Assembly: GCA_946480595.1 (NCBI GenBank) | Contig: CAMLKC010000005.1 | Location: 1-33,910, forward strand | From: an uncultured Candidatus Saccharibacteria bacterium | Lineage (GTDB): Bacteria; Patescibacteria; Saccharimonadia; Saccharimonadales; CAMLKC01 | Length of the DNA: 33,910 nt | Direction: 5' to 3' | In this document: in pieces, positions 1 through 6,982 of the stretch | Layout of the letters: every line of letters begins with the position of its first letter | Numbering within the stretch: position 1 is the stretch's first letter | Translations under genes and position numbers: made by a program | Notes under the pieces: generated by a model | The model's input: only the letters and a program-made list of their open reading frames with translations | Told to the model about the DNA's origin: nothing | The model's database searches: none

Positions 1-627
1 GTCTTCAGTAGTGGTAGAGTTGGTCGTCAGCGCGTCGCGGAACGCAGGGTCGTAAAAGTCTGCTGCAACACCCGCAAGACCGGTCTTGCCGTTTGGCGAA
101 ACGTAACCGGCGTAAGCCTCTTCACCATTCTTGGTTGCGCCCGATGCTGTCCATTCATTTAATGCGTCCAGCGCGTCAGGAAGCAGCTCGGTTTTGACAG
201 AATCTTCCGTGTAGGCATCGATTGGAAGTTCGATAGAGCGTTTGAATGCCGCGTCGCCTTCGTAGGTCTTGCCGTCTTCGCCAACGAATGGGAAAGTTTC
301 AGGGCTGAGGTCACTGGTTGAAGTGTCGTGCGTTTCCTGCTGTGAAGGAGTAGGCTCGGCTGTTTCACCTGGGGTTGCTGGAGCGCTGGTCTCAACACCT
401 TTAGCAGGGTTGGTTGGCTCGCTGTCACCGCCGCCGGCGATCTTAGCACCAATAAAGATACCGGCCGCAAGTGTCACACCTGCTGCGCCCAGCGCAATGC
501 TGCGCTTTAGCCAGTTAGGACCTTTTGGTTTGAGGTTATCTATCCGCTCTTCATGGCCGGGCACATGCTCGGGCGCTGGTGGGATTTGGTATTGGTCGGG
601 ACGTTGCTGTGGTCGTTCTACTGACAT
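1..627 (-). CDS. membrane-anchored secreted protein of unknown function (3' end cut by window edge)
   Basis: An open frame of 209 codons runs from an ATG at 627 off the left edge without a stop. The start is supported by a GAGGAA ribosome binding site 8 nt upstream. The product has a proline- and glutamine-rich N-terminus (about residues 1-38), one hydrophobic segment (about 42-62, following WLKRS), then a Thr/Pro/Ser/Glu-rich low-complexity linker (about 68-108). A more ordered region follows, starting near FPFVGEDGKTYEGD and continuing to the edge. This suggests an N-in/C-out single-pass protein exposing a C-terminal domain through a flexible stalk. I do not recognise the domain, and there is no lipobox or sortase motif in the visible part. 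A good promoter (683-711) precedes it, so it is probably its own transcription unit. Confidence 0.75.
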   Translation of the reverse strand, partial: MSVERPQQRPDQYQIPPAPEHVPGHEERIDNLKPKGPNWLKRSIALGAAGVTLAAGIFIGAKIAGGGDSEPTNPAKGVETSAPATPGETAEPTPSQQETHDTSTSDLSPETFPFVGEDGKTYEGDAAFKRSIELPIDAYTEDSVKTELLPDALDALNEWTASGATKNGEEAYAGYVSPNGKTGLAGVAADFYDPAFRDALTTNSTTTED

Positions 628-682
628 TTGTCATGTTCCTCGCGCACTTATGTGGGCACTTAAAACTCATATTGTATTTGTT

Positions 683-711
683 ATTATATACCCAAAACGA
701 GAAAAGTTCAA
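683..711 (-). promoter_or_regulatory. sigma70-type promoter of the 627 gene
   Basis: On the minus strand TTGAAC (711-706) is followed after 17 nt by TATAAT (688-683). The predicted leader to the ATG at 627 is about 50 nt and carries the GAGGAA ribosome binding site. Confidence 0.7.
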
Positions 712-805
712 GGGGTCTAATGAATTTTGTAAACGCTACATATGGTGTGTGTAGGTTTTACACTAAATATGACGATATGTGTAATATATGTGTTTACATG
801 ACTAA

Positions 806-845
806 CCCCTCACCTTTCGATGAGGGGACGCCCGACTCTCGGGCG
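806..845 (-). terminator. two tandem GC-rich hairpins after the 63-aa gene
   Basis: Read on the minus strand, a CGCCCGA/TCGGGCG stem (829-845, 3-nt loop) is followed by a CCCCTCA/TGAGGGG stem (806-827, 8-nt loop). They lie just after the stop at 857. There is no U-tract, so they are either a weak terminator or a 3'-end stabiliser. Confidence 0.5.
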
Positions 846-856
846 GTTTGGCGGCG

Positions 857-1048
857 TCAGTCGAACTGGACGCCGTTCAGGAGGAGGATGACCAGGAGCA
901 CTGCCAGGAAGATGAACGGCGTGGCCATCAGGAGCACCGTTCCCCCACGCGAAGACTTTCGCTTGGGTTTGTCGGCCAGACCTGGCATCTGGATGGGGTG
1001 GTGGCCGACAGGCGGCCGGCAGGGCGAAGGTTCTTCTTGATTCGTCAA
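857..1048 (-). CDS. 63-aa C-tail-anchored membrane peptide, unknown function
   Basis: This small protein starts at TTG (1048). GGAG lies about 6 nt before the start, which supports the rare codon. The first 37 residues are polar, Pro-rich and basic (KPKRKSSRGG), followed by a single hydrophobic helix (about 38-58) and a short GVQFD tail. It would be a tail-anchored membrane peptide. Codons are clearly richer in G and C at third positions than in neighbouring genes. The gene sits 30 nt downstream of the 136-aa gene on the same strand and is followed by two GC-rich hairpins, so the two probably form a small operon. Overlapping plus-strand frames lack a ribosome binding site. I do not recognise a family. 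Confidence 0.5.
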   Translation of the reverse strand: MTNQEEPSPCRPPVGHHPIQMPGLADKPKRKSSRGGTVLLMATPFIFLAVLLVILLLNGVQFD

Positions 1049-1078
1049 CCTGTACTCCAGTTGCTTCGGGGCTCTCTG

Positions 1079-1489
1079 TTAGCTCAGTGGCTGGCTGAAT
1101 CTAATGAATACCTCGTTCTGGTGTCGGAAGCTTTCGGCGTGAAGACTGTAAGCCTCCTTACGGGTGTCATCCTGACGGGAGAGGAAGAGCTGGTACTCGC
1201 TTTCTTTCCGACCGAAGAACCGCTCAATGAGCGAAATCATCACCTTCTTAAGTGTTTCTTCCGGAATGTACGGACTGCTTTCGAGCCTCGGGTATAGGGA
1301 TCCATCCTCAACCCGAATCTCGGTTACGTCCTTTCCGCTGCGAAAATCACGGCGAGCCGCCTCCTTCATGAGGATGATGAGCTTCATCGCGACAAGCGGC
1401 GCCTGTCTGCGGTATTCCCGGTCGAGAGCGGCTTGCTTGGCTTTTTCGACGCCATTGGCCGCCCGGTCATCCTCTGAGAAGAGTGACAC
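1079..1489 (-). CDS. 136-aa charged soluble protein, unknown function
   Basis: The gene starts at GTG (1489), with AAGGAG 8 nt upstream and a well-formed promoter at 1534-1562. The product is highly charged and mostly helical, with no signal peptide or membrane segment. It has an N-terminal Ala/Lys/Arg-rich helix (about 8-50) and a middle segment EIRVEDGSLYPRLESSPYIP. A helical region rich in Arg and Glu follows to the end. I recognise no domain. It lies directly downstream of the VirB6-like gene on the same strand, but its own promoter lies in the gap, so it need not be cotranscribed with it. The 63-aa membrane peptide follows after 30 nt. Confidence 0.6.
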   Translation of the reverse strand: MSLFSEDDRAANGVEKAKQAALDREYRRQAPLVAMKLIILMKEAARRDFRSGKDVTEIRVEDGSLYPRLESSPYIPEETLKKVMISLIERFFGRKESEYQLFLSRQDDTRKEAYSLHAESFRHQNEVFIRFSQPLS

Positions 1490-1533
1490 TGTTCTATCTC
1501 CTTGCTCCTACGGTCACGTTCTGTGACATACGC

Positions 1534-1562
1534 ATGGTAACATACGTACACCAACTAAGCAA
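1534..1562 (-). promoter_or_regulatory. promoter of the 136-aa gene with adjacent small palindrome
   Basis: TTGCTT (1562-1557), a 17-nt spacer and TACCAT (1539-1534) lie upstream of the GTG at 1489. A GTCAC-N5-GTGAC inverted repeat (1513-1527) falls about at the expected transcription start and could be an operator. Confidence 0.55.
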
Positions 1563-1566
1563 GGTT

Positions 1567-4344
1567 CTAGCCTCCGCCGCTGGTGATTCCGTATTTCTTG
1601 ATGACATCGTTAAGAACGTCCTTAGCTTCCCTCTCGGCGTTACGCTCAAGCATCGGAGTGTTCATAACAGTCCAAGCACTGTGCTTGAGCGCTTCTTGGT
1701 TAGCATGGAACTTATCAAGTATATCTTGACGTTTCTTGGCATTGGCCTTCTGGTATGCTTCGGACCTAAAGACGTCCGCCTCGGAAACCTCGAACAGTCG
1801 GGTGAGTGCGTCAGCCTTCATGCCTGAGACATCATCAGTGTTGATCTTACCTGAGAAGATAGAGCGGGCGGCAGCCATGTTGAGGCCGTCTTCACCGCCG
1901 ATCAAACCACGGCCAATGTCGTCGATAGTCTGAGCACCCAAGAAGTTCGCTTTCTTATCGATGTTAGCAGCCTTAATGAGGTCCTTAATACTGCTGCGGT
2001 AATCGTATGTTGCACCTTTGCGTACGATGGGATTGCCGGCACTGTCTATATCATTAATGCTTGCACCAGATTCACGAATAATTGCCTGGACTTCAGAGAA
2101 TGACCCGGTGCGCAGCTGTGTATCAATAGCTGCCTCACGGGCGTAGTCGTCGCTAGCCTTGAACTCGTAGCGGACGAGTTTGCCGTTAATCTCGCGCTCG
2201 CCGACAACATTATTACCAAGAGCGAGTTTTTGTTGCTTAGCTGCGTCGATGCCAAAGTGCTTGATGAGCTGCTGCTTCTCGGTAACACGGTCGACATACT
2301 CACTACGGAATTCCTTGACCGCACCGGAAAGCACAGTCGATTCGCCTTCGGCGCCAGCTATACCGCCACCGTATGCCAGCAGCTGCTTGCCGTCGATAGT
2401 CCTTGTGTTATCAAGAAGATCGCTTGTGAACTGTTTGTCGTGAACACGGTCAGCCGAACGCTTTCGGAGGTTCTCGATTTCGGAATCTTCTGCCTGGCGC
2501 CTGATATCCTTAGCGAAGTTGTTTTGGCCATGTGCAATGCTCGCAAGAGCGGCAACCGAAAGATTCTCTGGTACGACCATGCTGCGTGAATCACCAGCGC
2601 GCATTTCGGCCCAGTTAGCATCCATCTTCGCTTTGGAGAGGTCGACACTCAGCTTGTTGGCGCGAGCCCGGACTTCCATGCCCTGAAGGGTGGCATCGGT
2701 GTTTTTGAGCGCCTCGAAGTGTGCTTCAGCAGCAGATTCACCCACTGATTTGTGCAACGCAGCGCGTGCCGAAGCGGCGTGGATCTTGTGAGCCTCCTGG
2801 TTGTTTTCCCAGTTTGCATCAGCCTGGGCTTCGTAGGCTTTCCTCCAGCCTTCACGTTTGCGGTTGCGGGCGTCGATAGCCTGAGCCGAGCGTGCCATGA
2901 AGTTGCGGCGTTTAAGATCGGTACGGCTGAGATTGCGCGCTTTATGGTCGGCAGCACGGTTGCCCGCCCAGTTACGGGTTCGGTCAACCATACCCCGCTT
3001 TGGATTGTTGACCAGGCCGCCGATCTTTGTCAGCAGCGAGCCGCTCACGCGCATCAGCAGTGGCGTAATAGCTAGTGGTGCTACCTGGACGGCTAGGCCA
3101 AGAATAATAAGGTTAATAGAATCAGCGTTTTGAATAATTGCCGTTCCGGCCAACTGTGAACCGCCAAAGACAACAGAGAATGCCGGGAACATAACCAGCA
3201 GCGTTGTGCCCAGCTCGTGCCACTTCTTAAAGTACTTTTCGGTATTCGGCAAAATATACGCCACGAATGCCAGCGGTGAGATTATCACTAATATAGTAAT
3301 AATGGCCTGTCGTGCGGCAAGTACCAGCAGTGCTACGAGGACGGCCATCAGGACACCAAGGAGAATCGGCAGCAGCATATAAATAGCGCCACCTGCGCCG
3401 GCCAGTGCCGAGTAAGTACCAATACCAAGCGCCGTTAGGGCGGTGCCGCCCGAAAGCACGAAGCCAGTGACACTCTCCCAGCTGGTTACATTCCAGCTAT
3501 TACCCTCTGTCCCGACCAGGCCGTTTCGTATGGAAATGAAAATATCTTGAATAGAGTACCCGAGGATATTGGATACATCGATAGCAATGGCGCAGATCCA
3601 GTACGATATGTTTACGAGGACGGCGGCAATAATAAGTCGCGGCAGCACCTTTTTTATACCGTAATTAGAGATGCCGAGTGTGGTCACCTGCGAATAAATA
3701 ATGACTAAAAAGGCAATCACAAAGGCGACGTTAGCGAAGTTTCGCATGTACGACCAGCCCCGGTACAGCGCGTTGGTCTGTGTGGTTTGTACCGGCCGGA
3801 CAGCCAAGAAGCCGCTCAGTACCTCGAACAGCCAGTCCATTGCCTTGGCAAAAAAGTTTGTGATTGGACAGACCATCCACCCGATACCCTCGACGACACA
3901 ACTAGTTGTCTTAGTGTCCGCATCTGTTCGGGGTGTCATACTGATGGACTTTTGCGCAGATGGGTTCGTGAACGTATCAGGCGGCATGAAGTCGTATGTC
4001 GCGGTCGTGGCGGTCGTCGCTTTTATTGGATCTGTTTTGGCATCTATAAAAATAAAGTGTATTTTTTGCGGTGAACCATCCGTCGGTTTTTCTTCGGTAT
4101 AAGAGTAAACATGGGTACCTTTGGTGATGCCCCTGCTGTCATTGGCGCCGGCATCATCTTGTTTGATGTATTGTTGCTGGTCGTAAGTAAGTGTCTCGCC
4201 GTTCCAAATAACATCGGCGGCATGGGTCGTGGGTGCCGCGGCAAAGATATAGGCGAAAGACGCCGCACATACAGCGGCGACGAATAACAACAGTTTCCGA
4301 ATCGATAAGCTACCGAACGGATTTGCCTCACGTACAATCCACAT
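1567..4344 (-). CDS. VirB6/TrbL-like polytopic membrane protein with long cytosolic-type C-terminal extension
   Basis: This 925-aa protein is a candidate inner-membrane pore component of a type IV secretion-like machine. A signal segment (about 16-43, ending near THAAD) precedes an exported region with two cysteines (SCVVEGIGWMVC, about 148-160). A block of roughly six to eight hydrophobic helices (about 160-475) has the VirB6/TrbL look. A soluble, Arg/Lys/Ala/Glu-rich helical region of about 450 residues follows. The frame is open upstream, but the start was placed at the ATG at 4344 because a TTGACT-17-TACCAT promoter (4382-4354) lies inside the longer frame. It diverges from a pilin operon, which fits a shared secretion or DNA-uptake role. 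No VirB4 or VirD4 ATPase is in view, so the assignment rests on topology and context. Confidence 0.75.
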   Translation of the reverse strand: MWIVREANPFGSLSIRKLLLFVAAVCAASFAYIFAAAPTTHAADVIWNGETLTYDQQQYIKQDDAGANDSRGITKGTHVYSYTEEKPTDGSPQKIHFIFIDAKTDPIKATTATTATYDFMPPDTFTNPSAQKSISMTPRTDADTKTTSCVVEGIGWMVCPITNFFAKAMDWLFEVLSGFLAVRPVQTTQTNALYRGWSYMRNFANVAFVIAFLVIIYSQVTTLGISNYGIKKVLPRLIIAAVLVNISYWICAIAIDVSNILGYSIQDIFISIRNGLVGTEGNSWNVTSWESVTGFVLSGGTALTALGIGTYSALAGAGGAIYMLLPILLGVLMAVLVALLVLAARQAIITILVIISPLAFVAYILPNTEKYFKKWHELGTTLLVMFPAFSVVFGGSQLAGTAIIQNADSINLIILGLAVQVAPLAITPLLMRVSGSLLTKIGGLVNNPKRGMVDRTRNWAGNRAADHKARNLSRTDLKRRNFMARSAQAIDARNRKREGWRKAYEAQADANWENNQEAHKIHAASARAALHKSVGESAAEAHFEALKNTDATLQGMEVRARANKLSVDLSKAKMDANWAEMRAGDSRSMVVPENLSVAALASIAHGQNNFAKDIRRQAEDSEIENLRKRSADRVHDKQFTSDLLDNTRTIDGKQLLAYGGGIAGAEGESTVLSGAVKEFRSEYVDRVTEKQQLIKHFGIDAAKQQKLALGNNVVGEREINGKLVRYEFKASDDYAREAAIDTQLRTGSFSEVQAIIRESGASINDIDSAGNPIVRKGATYDYRSSIKDLIKAANIDKKANFLGAQTIDDIGRGLIGGEDGLNMAAARSIFSGKINTDDVSGMKADALTRLFEVSEADVFRSEAYQKANAKKRQDILDKFHANQEALKHSAWTVMNTPMLERNAEREAKDVLNDVIKKYGITSGGG

Positions 4345-4353
4345 ATCTCTGTT

Positions 4354-4382
4354 ATGGTACCATTTTATAGCTAAAAAGTCAA
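4354..4382 (-). promoter_or_regulatory. promoter of the VirB6-like gene, 9 nt before the start codon
   Basis: TTGACT (4382-4377), a 17-nt spacer and TACCAT (4359-4354) end 9 nt before the ATG at 4344. Transcription would start almost at the start codon, leaving little room for a ribosome binding site. Confidence 0.7.
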
Positions 4383-4429
4383 TTATTTTGGGTGGTTTTT
4401 TACGCATACAATACATCAGATAACGATAC

Positions 4430-4458
4430 TTGCGCGGGCGGTGTATTTATCGTATTTT
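4430..4458 (+). promoter_or_regulatory. promoter of the pilin operon
   Basis: TTGCGC (4430-4435), a 17-nt spacer and TATTTT (4453-4458) end 10 nt before the ATG at 4469. The leader would be very short. It diverges from the VirB6-like promoter about 50 bp away. Confidence 0.55.
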
Positions 4459-4468
4459 ATAAGCAGGT

Positions 4469-4861
4469 ATGAAGATAAAACAAAAAATAACGACATTGGT
4501 AATGGCCGCCGGAGTCATGGTGCTTGGAGCGGGCGCTGCCATGCAACCTGCGCTCGCCGATTGTGGCGGTGCCAAGACCTCTATTATCAACTGTGACCAG
4601 AAGAGCGGTGGCTCAAAAGCCGAAGACACAGGAGTATGGGGCATTCTCCTGTTGGTCCTTAATATTATGACGGCCGGCATTGGTATTCTTGCTGTTGGCG
4701 GTATTGTTTATGGAGCCATTCTTTATACGAGTTCTTCGCAAAATGCCGATCAGACCAAGCAGGCCAAGGATGTGATTCGTAATGTTGTGGTAGGAATCAT
4801 CACCTACGCGGGCATGTACCTATTACTCAACTTCCTTATCCCTGGTGGAATATTTACGTAG
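4469..4861 (+). CDS. VirB2/TrbC-like pilin paralogue 1
   Basis: This 130-aa protein has a signal peptide ending near ALADC (about residue 31), a short polar exported segment with two cysteines (CGG...NCDQ), and two hydrophobic helices (about 58-85 and 105-127). The helices are joined by a short polar loop (SSSQNADQTKQAKD). That layout is the one known for VirB2/TrbC major pilins of type IV secretion systems. It is the most divergent of the seven paralogues: GGIVYGAILYTSSS replaces the GGIRYTTSNGDSS seen in paralogues 4-6. It is first in the operon, divergent from the VirB6-like gene. A convincing ribosome binding site is absent, consistent with a near-leaderless start. Confidence 0.8.
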   Translation: MKIKQKITTLVMAAGVMVLGAGAAMQPALADCGGAKTSIINCDQKSGGSKAEDTGVWGILLLVLNIMTAGIGILAVGGIVYGAILYTSSSQNADQTKQAKDVIRNVVVGIITYAGMYLLLNFLIPGGIFT

Positions 4862-4871
4862 GAGTAACTAT

Positions 4872-5300
4872 ATGAGTTTGAGTAAAAAAATACGAAACTG
4901 GATAGCCGCGCTCATGTTCGTCGCGACAGCGGGCGGCGCGACTGTTGGTGTTGCGGTGCCACAAACGGCATTTGCCGCATGTAACGATACGCTGCTCACC
5001 TTCCCGGCGTGGTTTAAGGGGCTGACCGACGGCAGCTGTAATATTAAAAGCCCGAAAGACGCTGGCGGTCTGCCGACATTTATATGGACGATAGCATTGA
5101 ACATTGTCGAGATTATGCTCCAGGCGGTCGGTTACCTTGCCGTTGGATTCATTATCCGTGGCGGTTTTAAGTATATGACCAGTGTGGGTGACCCGGGAGA
5201 GATGGCAAAAGCCAAGAAAATCATCATGGACGCCGTGATCGGTCTGATTATTTCTATCTTCTCGGTAGCACTCGTTAACCTTGTTTCAGGAGCGTTTTAA
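4872..5300 (+). CDS. VirB2/TrbC-like pilin paralogue 2
   Basis: This 142-aa protein starts at the ATG at 4872, 8 nt after GGAG; an in-frame earlier start would overlap the previous gene and lacks a ribosome binding site. A signal peptide ends near AFAAC (about 36). An exported loop of about 40 residues with two cysteines follows, then two hydrophobic helices (about 74-99 and 117-139). The inter-helix loop reads RGGFKYMTSVGDPGEMAKAKK, the paralogue-specific form of the family motif. It is 10 nt downstream of paralogue 1, and its stop overlaps the next start (TAATG), so it is translationally coupled. Confidence 0.8.
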   Translation: MSLSKKIRNWIAALMFVATAGGATVGVAVPQTAFAACNDTLLTFPAWFKGLTDGSCNIKSPKDAGGLPTFIWTIALNIVEIMLQAVGYLAVGFIIRGGFKYMTSVGDPGEMAKAKKIIMDAVIGLIISIFSVALVNLVSGAF

Positions 5301-5599
5301 TGGAAATTCTTAAGACTCTTGCTGCCGAAGGTACGAAAAAGATCGACCCCGGTTCTATCGGCGTACCTAAGGTAGCCGACGCCGACGCTGCTCTAGCCGG
5401 ATTGCTCAACGTAGTATATGGTGCCGCGGGAATTCTCTGCGTTATAATTATCATTTTTGCGGGGTATATCTACGTCACCTCTGATGGTAATGCCTCTAAC
5501 ATTAAGCTGGCAAAAAACGCTATCATTGGATCGGTTACCGGGCTTATAGTAGTAATAGCAGCTTTTGCAATAACACAATTTGTAATAGGAAGATTCTAA
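5300..5599 (+). CDS. VirB2/TrbC-like pilin paralogue 3, no signal peptide
   Basis: This 99-aa protein starts in a TAATG overlap with paralogue 2. It keeps the two-helix core (about 34-59 and 72-96) and the loop motif AGYIYVTSDGNASNIKLAKN. Unlike its neighbours it has no hydrophobic signal segment: the first 28 residues (MEILKTLAAEGTKKIDPG...) are polar. It may be inserted by its own helices, may have lost the leader, or may be a minor or adaptor subunit. The family assignment rests on the helix-loop-helix pattern and its position inside the operon. Confidence 0.75.
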   Translation: MEILKTLAAEGTKKIDPGSIGVPKVADADAALAGLLNVVYGAAGILCVIIIIFAGYIYVTSDGNASNIKLAKNAIIGSVTGLIVVIAAFAITQFVIGRF

Positions 5600-5600
5600 A

Positions 5601-5975
5601 ATGAAACGATGGAAACAACTAGTAGTGACTTTTGCGCTTATTTTTGGCCTGGGGGGTGCGACGCTTCTCCCTGCGACGGGCGCATCGGCCATTAACGTAT
5701 TCAAGCAGTGTGGCAACAACGGTTCTTCACAGGTCTGTCAGGCTCAGGGCGACACGGTTGGACCGCTCATTCAAACAGTTATTAATATTTTGCTATATAT
5801 CCTTGGTATGGCTGCCGTCGTCATGATCGTCATCGGCGGTATCCGCTACACCACCTCTAACGGCGACAGCAGTGCCATTAAGTCGGCAAAAGACACCATC
5901 CTCTACTCGGTCATTGGCCTCATCGTGGCTATTCTGTCGTACACCATCGTAAACTTTGTTATAAGCTGGTTTTAA
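5601..5975 (+). CDS. VirB2/TrbC-like pilin paralogue 4
   Basis: This 124-aa protein has a signal peptide ending near GASAI (about 31), a short exported stretch with two cysteines (KQCGNNGSSQVCQ), then the conserved core. The core is a helix (about 58-80), the loop GGIRYTTSNGDSSAIKSAKD, and a second helix (about 98-122). It follows paralogue 3 with a 1-nt gap. A 56-bp stretch (5823-5878) is identical to one in paralogue 5 (6197-6252), including synonymous positions, which points to recent duplication or gene conversion. Confidence 0.85.
   Translation: MKRWKQLVVTFALIFGLGGATLLPATGASAINVFKQCGNNGSSQVCQAQGDTVGPLIQTVINILLYILGMAAVVMIVIGGIRYTTSNGDSSAIKSAKDTILYSVIGLIVAILSYTIVNFVISWF
5823..5878 (+). 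repeat. 56-bp direct repeat shared by pilin paralogues 4 and 5 (copy 1)
   Basis: It is identical base for base to 6197-6252 and encodes the conserved loop between the two helices. Flanking sequence is similar but diverged. Confidence 0.9.
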
Positions 5976-5986
5976 AAGGAGAAAAG

Positions 5987-6349
5987 ATGAAAAAATTAAA
6001 ACTTACCCTACTATCAATCGCGGCACTTATTGGTGTTATGACGGTCATTCCAAGCTACGCTAGCGCAGCACCGGCCGATCAGATCCAAGGCGGTGTTAAC
6101 CAAGCTGGCGGCGGCGGCGAAACCAGCAACCTTGGTGCCCGCGTAAAAACCATCGTTAATATTTTGCTGTATATTCTTGGCGCCATTGCCGTCGTGATGA
6201 TCGTCATCGGCGGTATCCGCTACACCACCTCTAACGGCGACAGCAGTGCCATCACCAGCGCAAAGAATACCATTTTGTATGCTGTCATCGGTCTTATCGT
6301 GGCTATTCTCGCCTACTCTATCGTCAACTTCGTCCTGCAGCAGTTCTAG
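5987..6349 (+). CDS. VirB2/TrbC-like pilin paralogue 5
   Basis: This 120-aa protein starts after AAGGAG, with 11 nt separating it from paralogue 4. A signal peptide ends near ASAAP (about 28). A Gly/Gln/Ala-rich, cysteine-free exported stretch (QIQGGVNQAGGGGE) precedes the core helix-loop-helix (about 54-78 and 94-118) with the loop GGIRYTTSNGDSSAITSAKN. It is most similar to paralogue 4 in the core but differs completely in the exposed N-terminal part, which is the pattern expected if the exposed tip diversifies while the packing core is homogenised. Confidence 0.85.
   Translation: MKKLKLTLLSIAALIGVMTVIPSYASAAPADQIQGGVNQAGGGGETSNLGARVKTIVNILLYILGAIAVVMIVIGGIRYTTSNGDSSAITSAKNTILYAVIGLIVAILAYSIVNFVLQQF
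6197..6252 (+). repeat. 56-bp direct repeat shared by pilin paralogues 4 and 5 (copy 2)
   Basis: It matches 5823-5878 exactly and lies 374 bp downstream of the first copy, in the same codon frame. Confidence 0.9.
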
Positions 6350-6358
6350 ATAAAACAC

Positions 6359-6387
6359 TTAACAAAATCAGTCTCGTTTGTTATAAA
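6359..6387 (+). promoter_or_regulatory. internal promoter before pilin paralogue 6
   Basis: TTAACA (6359-6364), a 17-nt spacer and TATAAA (6382-6387) lie in the gap after paralogue 5. They would give a leader of about 26 nt with AAAGGA before the ATG at 6420. Paralogue 6 can therefore be expressed separately from 1-5. Confidence 0.65.
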
Positions 6388-6419
6388 ATAGAGATAGTAA
6401 TCCTAAGAAAGGAACAACA

Positions 6420-6848
6420 ATGAAAAACCTTATTAAGAAAAGTCTCGAGGCACTGCTGATTGTTCCAGCACTTGCTCTCGGTGTAACGACAGTAGCAAAC
6501 GTCGTTAGTGCTCCAGTAGCCAGCGCTGCTGACTGTACCAGTGACGCCAGCGGCGGCCTAAGCGGCGGTGCTGGTTGTGCGCAGGGTAAAGACCAGCAGG
6601 CTGACCTGTTTGGTGACAGCGGTGTGTTCAAGACCATCACCAACGTCCTCCTGTTTATCATCGGTGCCATCTCAGTTATCATGCTGATCATCGGTGGTAT
6701 CCGCTACGTGGTATCAGGTGGTGACAGTGGTGCGGTAACAAGCGCCAAGAACACCATCCTTTACGCCGTTGTCGGTATCGTCGTCGCTATCCTTGCATAC
6801 GCATTGGTTAACTTCGTTATCACGAGCTTCTCTGCGAACAACGCATAG
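6420..6848 (+). CDS. VirB2/TrbC-like pilin paralogue 6
   Basis: This 142-aa protein has its own promoter and an AAAGGA ribosome binding site. A signal peptide ends near SAADC (about 38). The exported stretch is Gly/Asp/Ser-rich with two cysteines (DCTSDASGG...GCAQG), followed by KDQQADLFGDSGVFKTI. Core helices lie at about 73-96 and 112-135 with the loop GGIRYVVSGGDSGAVTSAKN. The DLFG..G.F.TITNV.LF segment and the VVSGG loop are shared with the reverse-strand paralogue 7 (8554-8964), so 6 and 7 form a subgroup. A UUCG-loop terminator follows. It is a plausible major pilin. Confidence 0.85.
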   Translation: MKNLIKKSLEALLIVPALALGVTTVANVVSAPVASAADCTSDASGGLSGGAGCAQGKDQQADLFGDSGVFKTITNVLLFIIGAISVIMLIIGGIRYVVSGGDSGAVTSAKNTILYAVVGIVVAILAYALVNFVITSFSANNA

Positions 6849-6867
6849 TTAGAACATCTCGGTAAAA

Positions 6868-6895
6868 AATAACGTCCTTCGGGGCGTTATTTTAT
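6868..6895 (+). terminator. intrinsic terminator of the pilin operon (UUCG loop)
   Basis: The stem AATAACGTCC / GGGCGTTATT, with one G-U pair, closes a UUCG tetraloop and is followed by TTTTATT. It lies 20 nt after the paralogue 6 stop. Confidence 0.85.
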
Positions 6896-6926
6896 TATCA
6901 AAGAACGGCAATAAAATCAGCCCAAA

Positions 6927-6966
6927 CAAAAAGACCCCCTTGCCCACCGGAGGTCTTTTGTTTTGT
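6927..6966 (-). terminator. terminator of hsp20, usable from both sides
   Basis: AAAAGACC..CC pairs with GG.GGTCTTTT across a loop of about 9 nt. On the minus strand the stem is followed by TTTTTGTTT, and it lies just after the hsp20 stop. Confidence 0.8.
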
Positions 6967-6982
6967 CGAGCCGTTATTGCAA

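Noticed and set aside
269..1297. Plus-strand open frames across the left edge (161, 153 and 149 aa)
   Set aside because: They lie opposite minus-strand genes that have promoters and ribosome binding sites; their products are Arg/Ser/Pro-rich shadow-type sequences without domains.
4345..4416. Longer start for the VirB6-like gene
   Set aside because: The added 24 codons contain a consensus promoter and do not extend the signal peptide sensibly.
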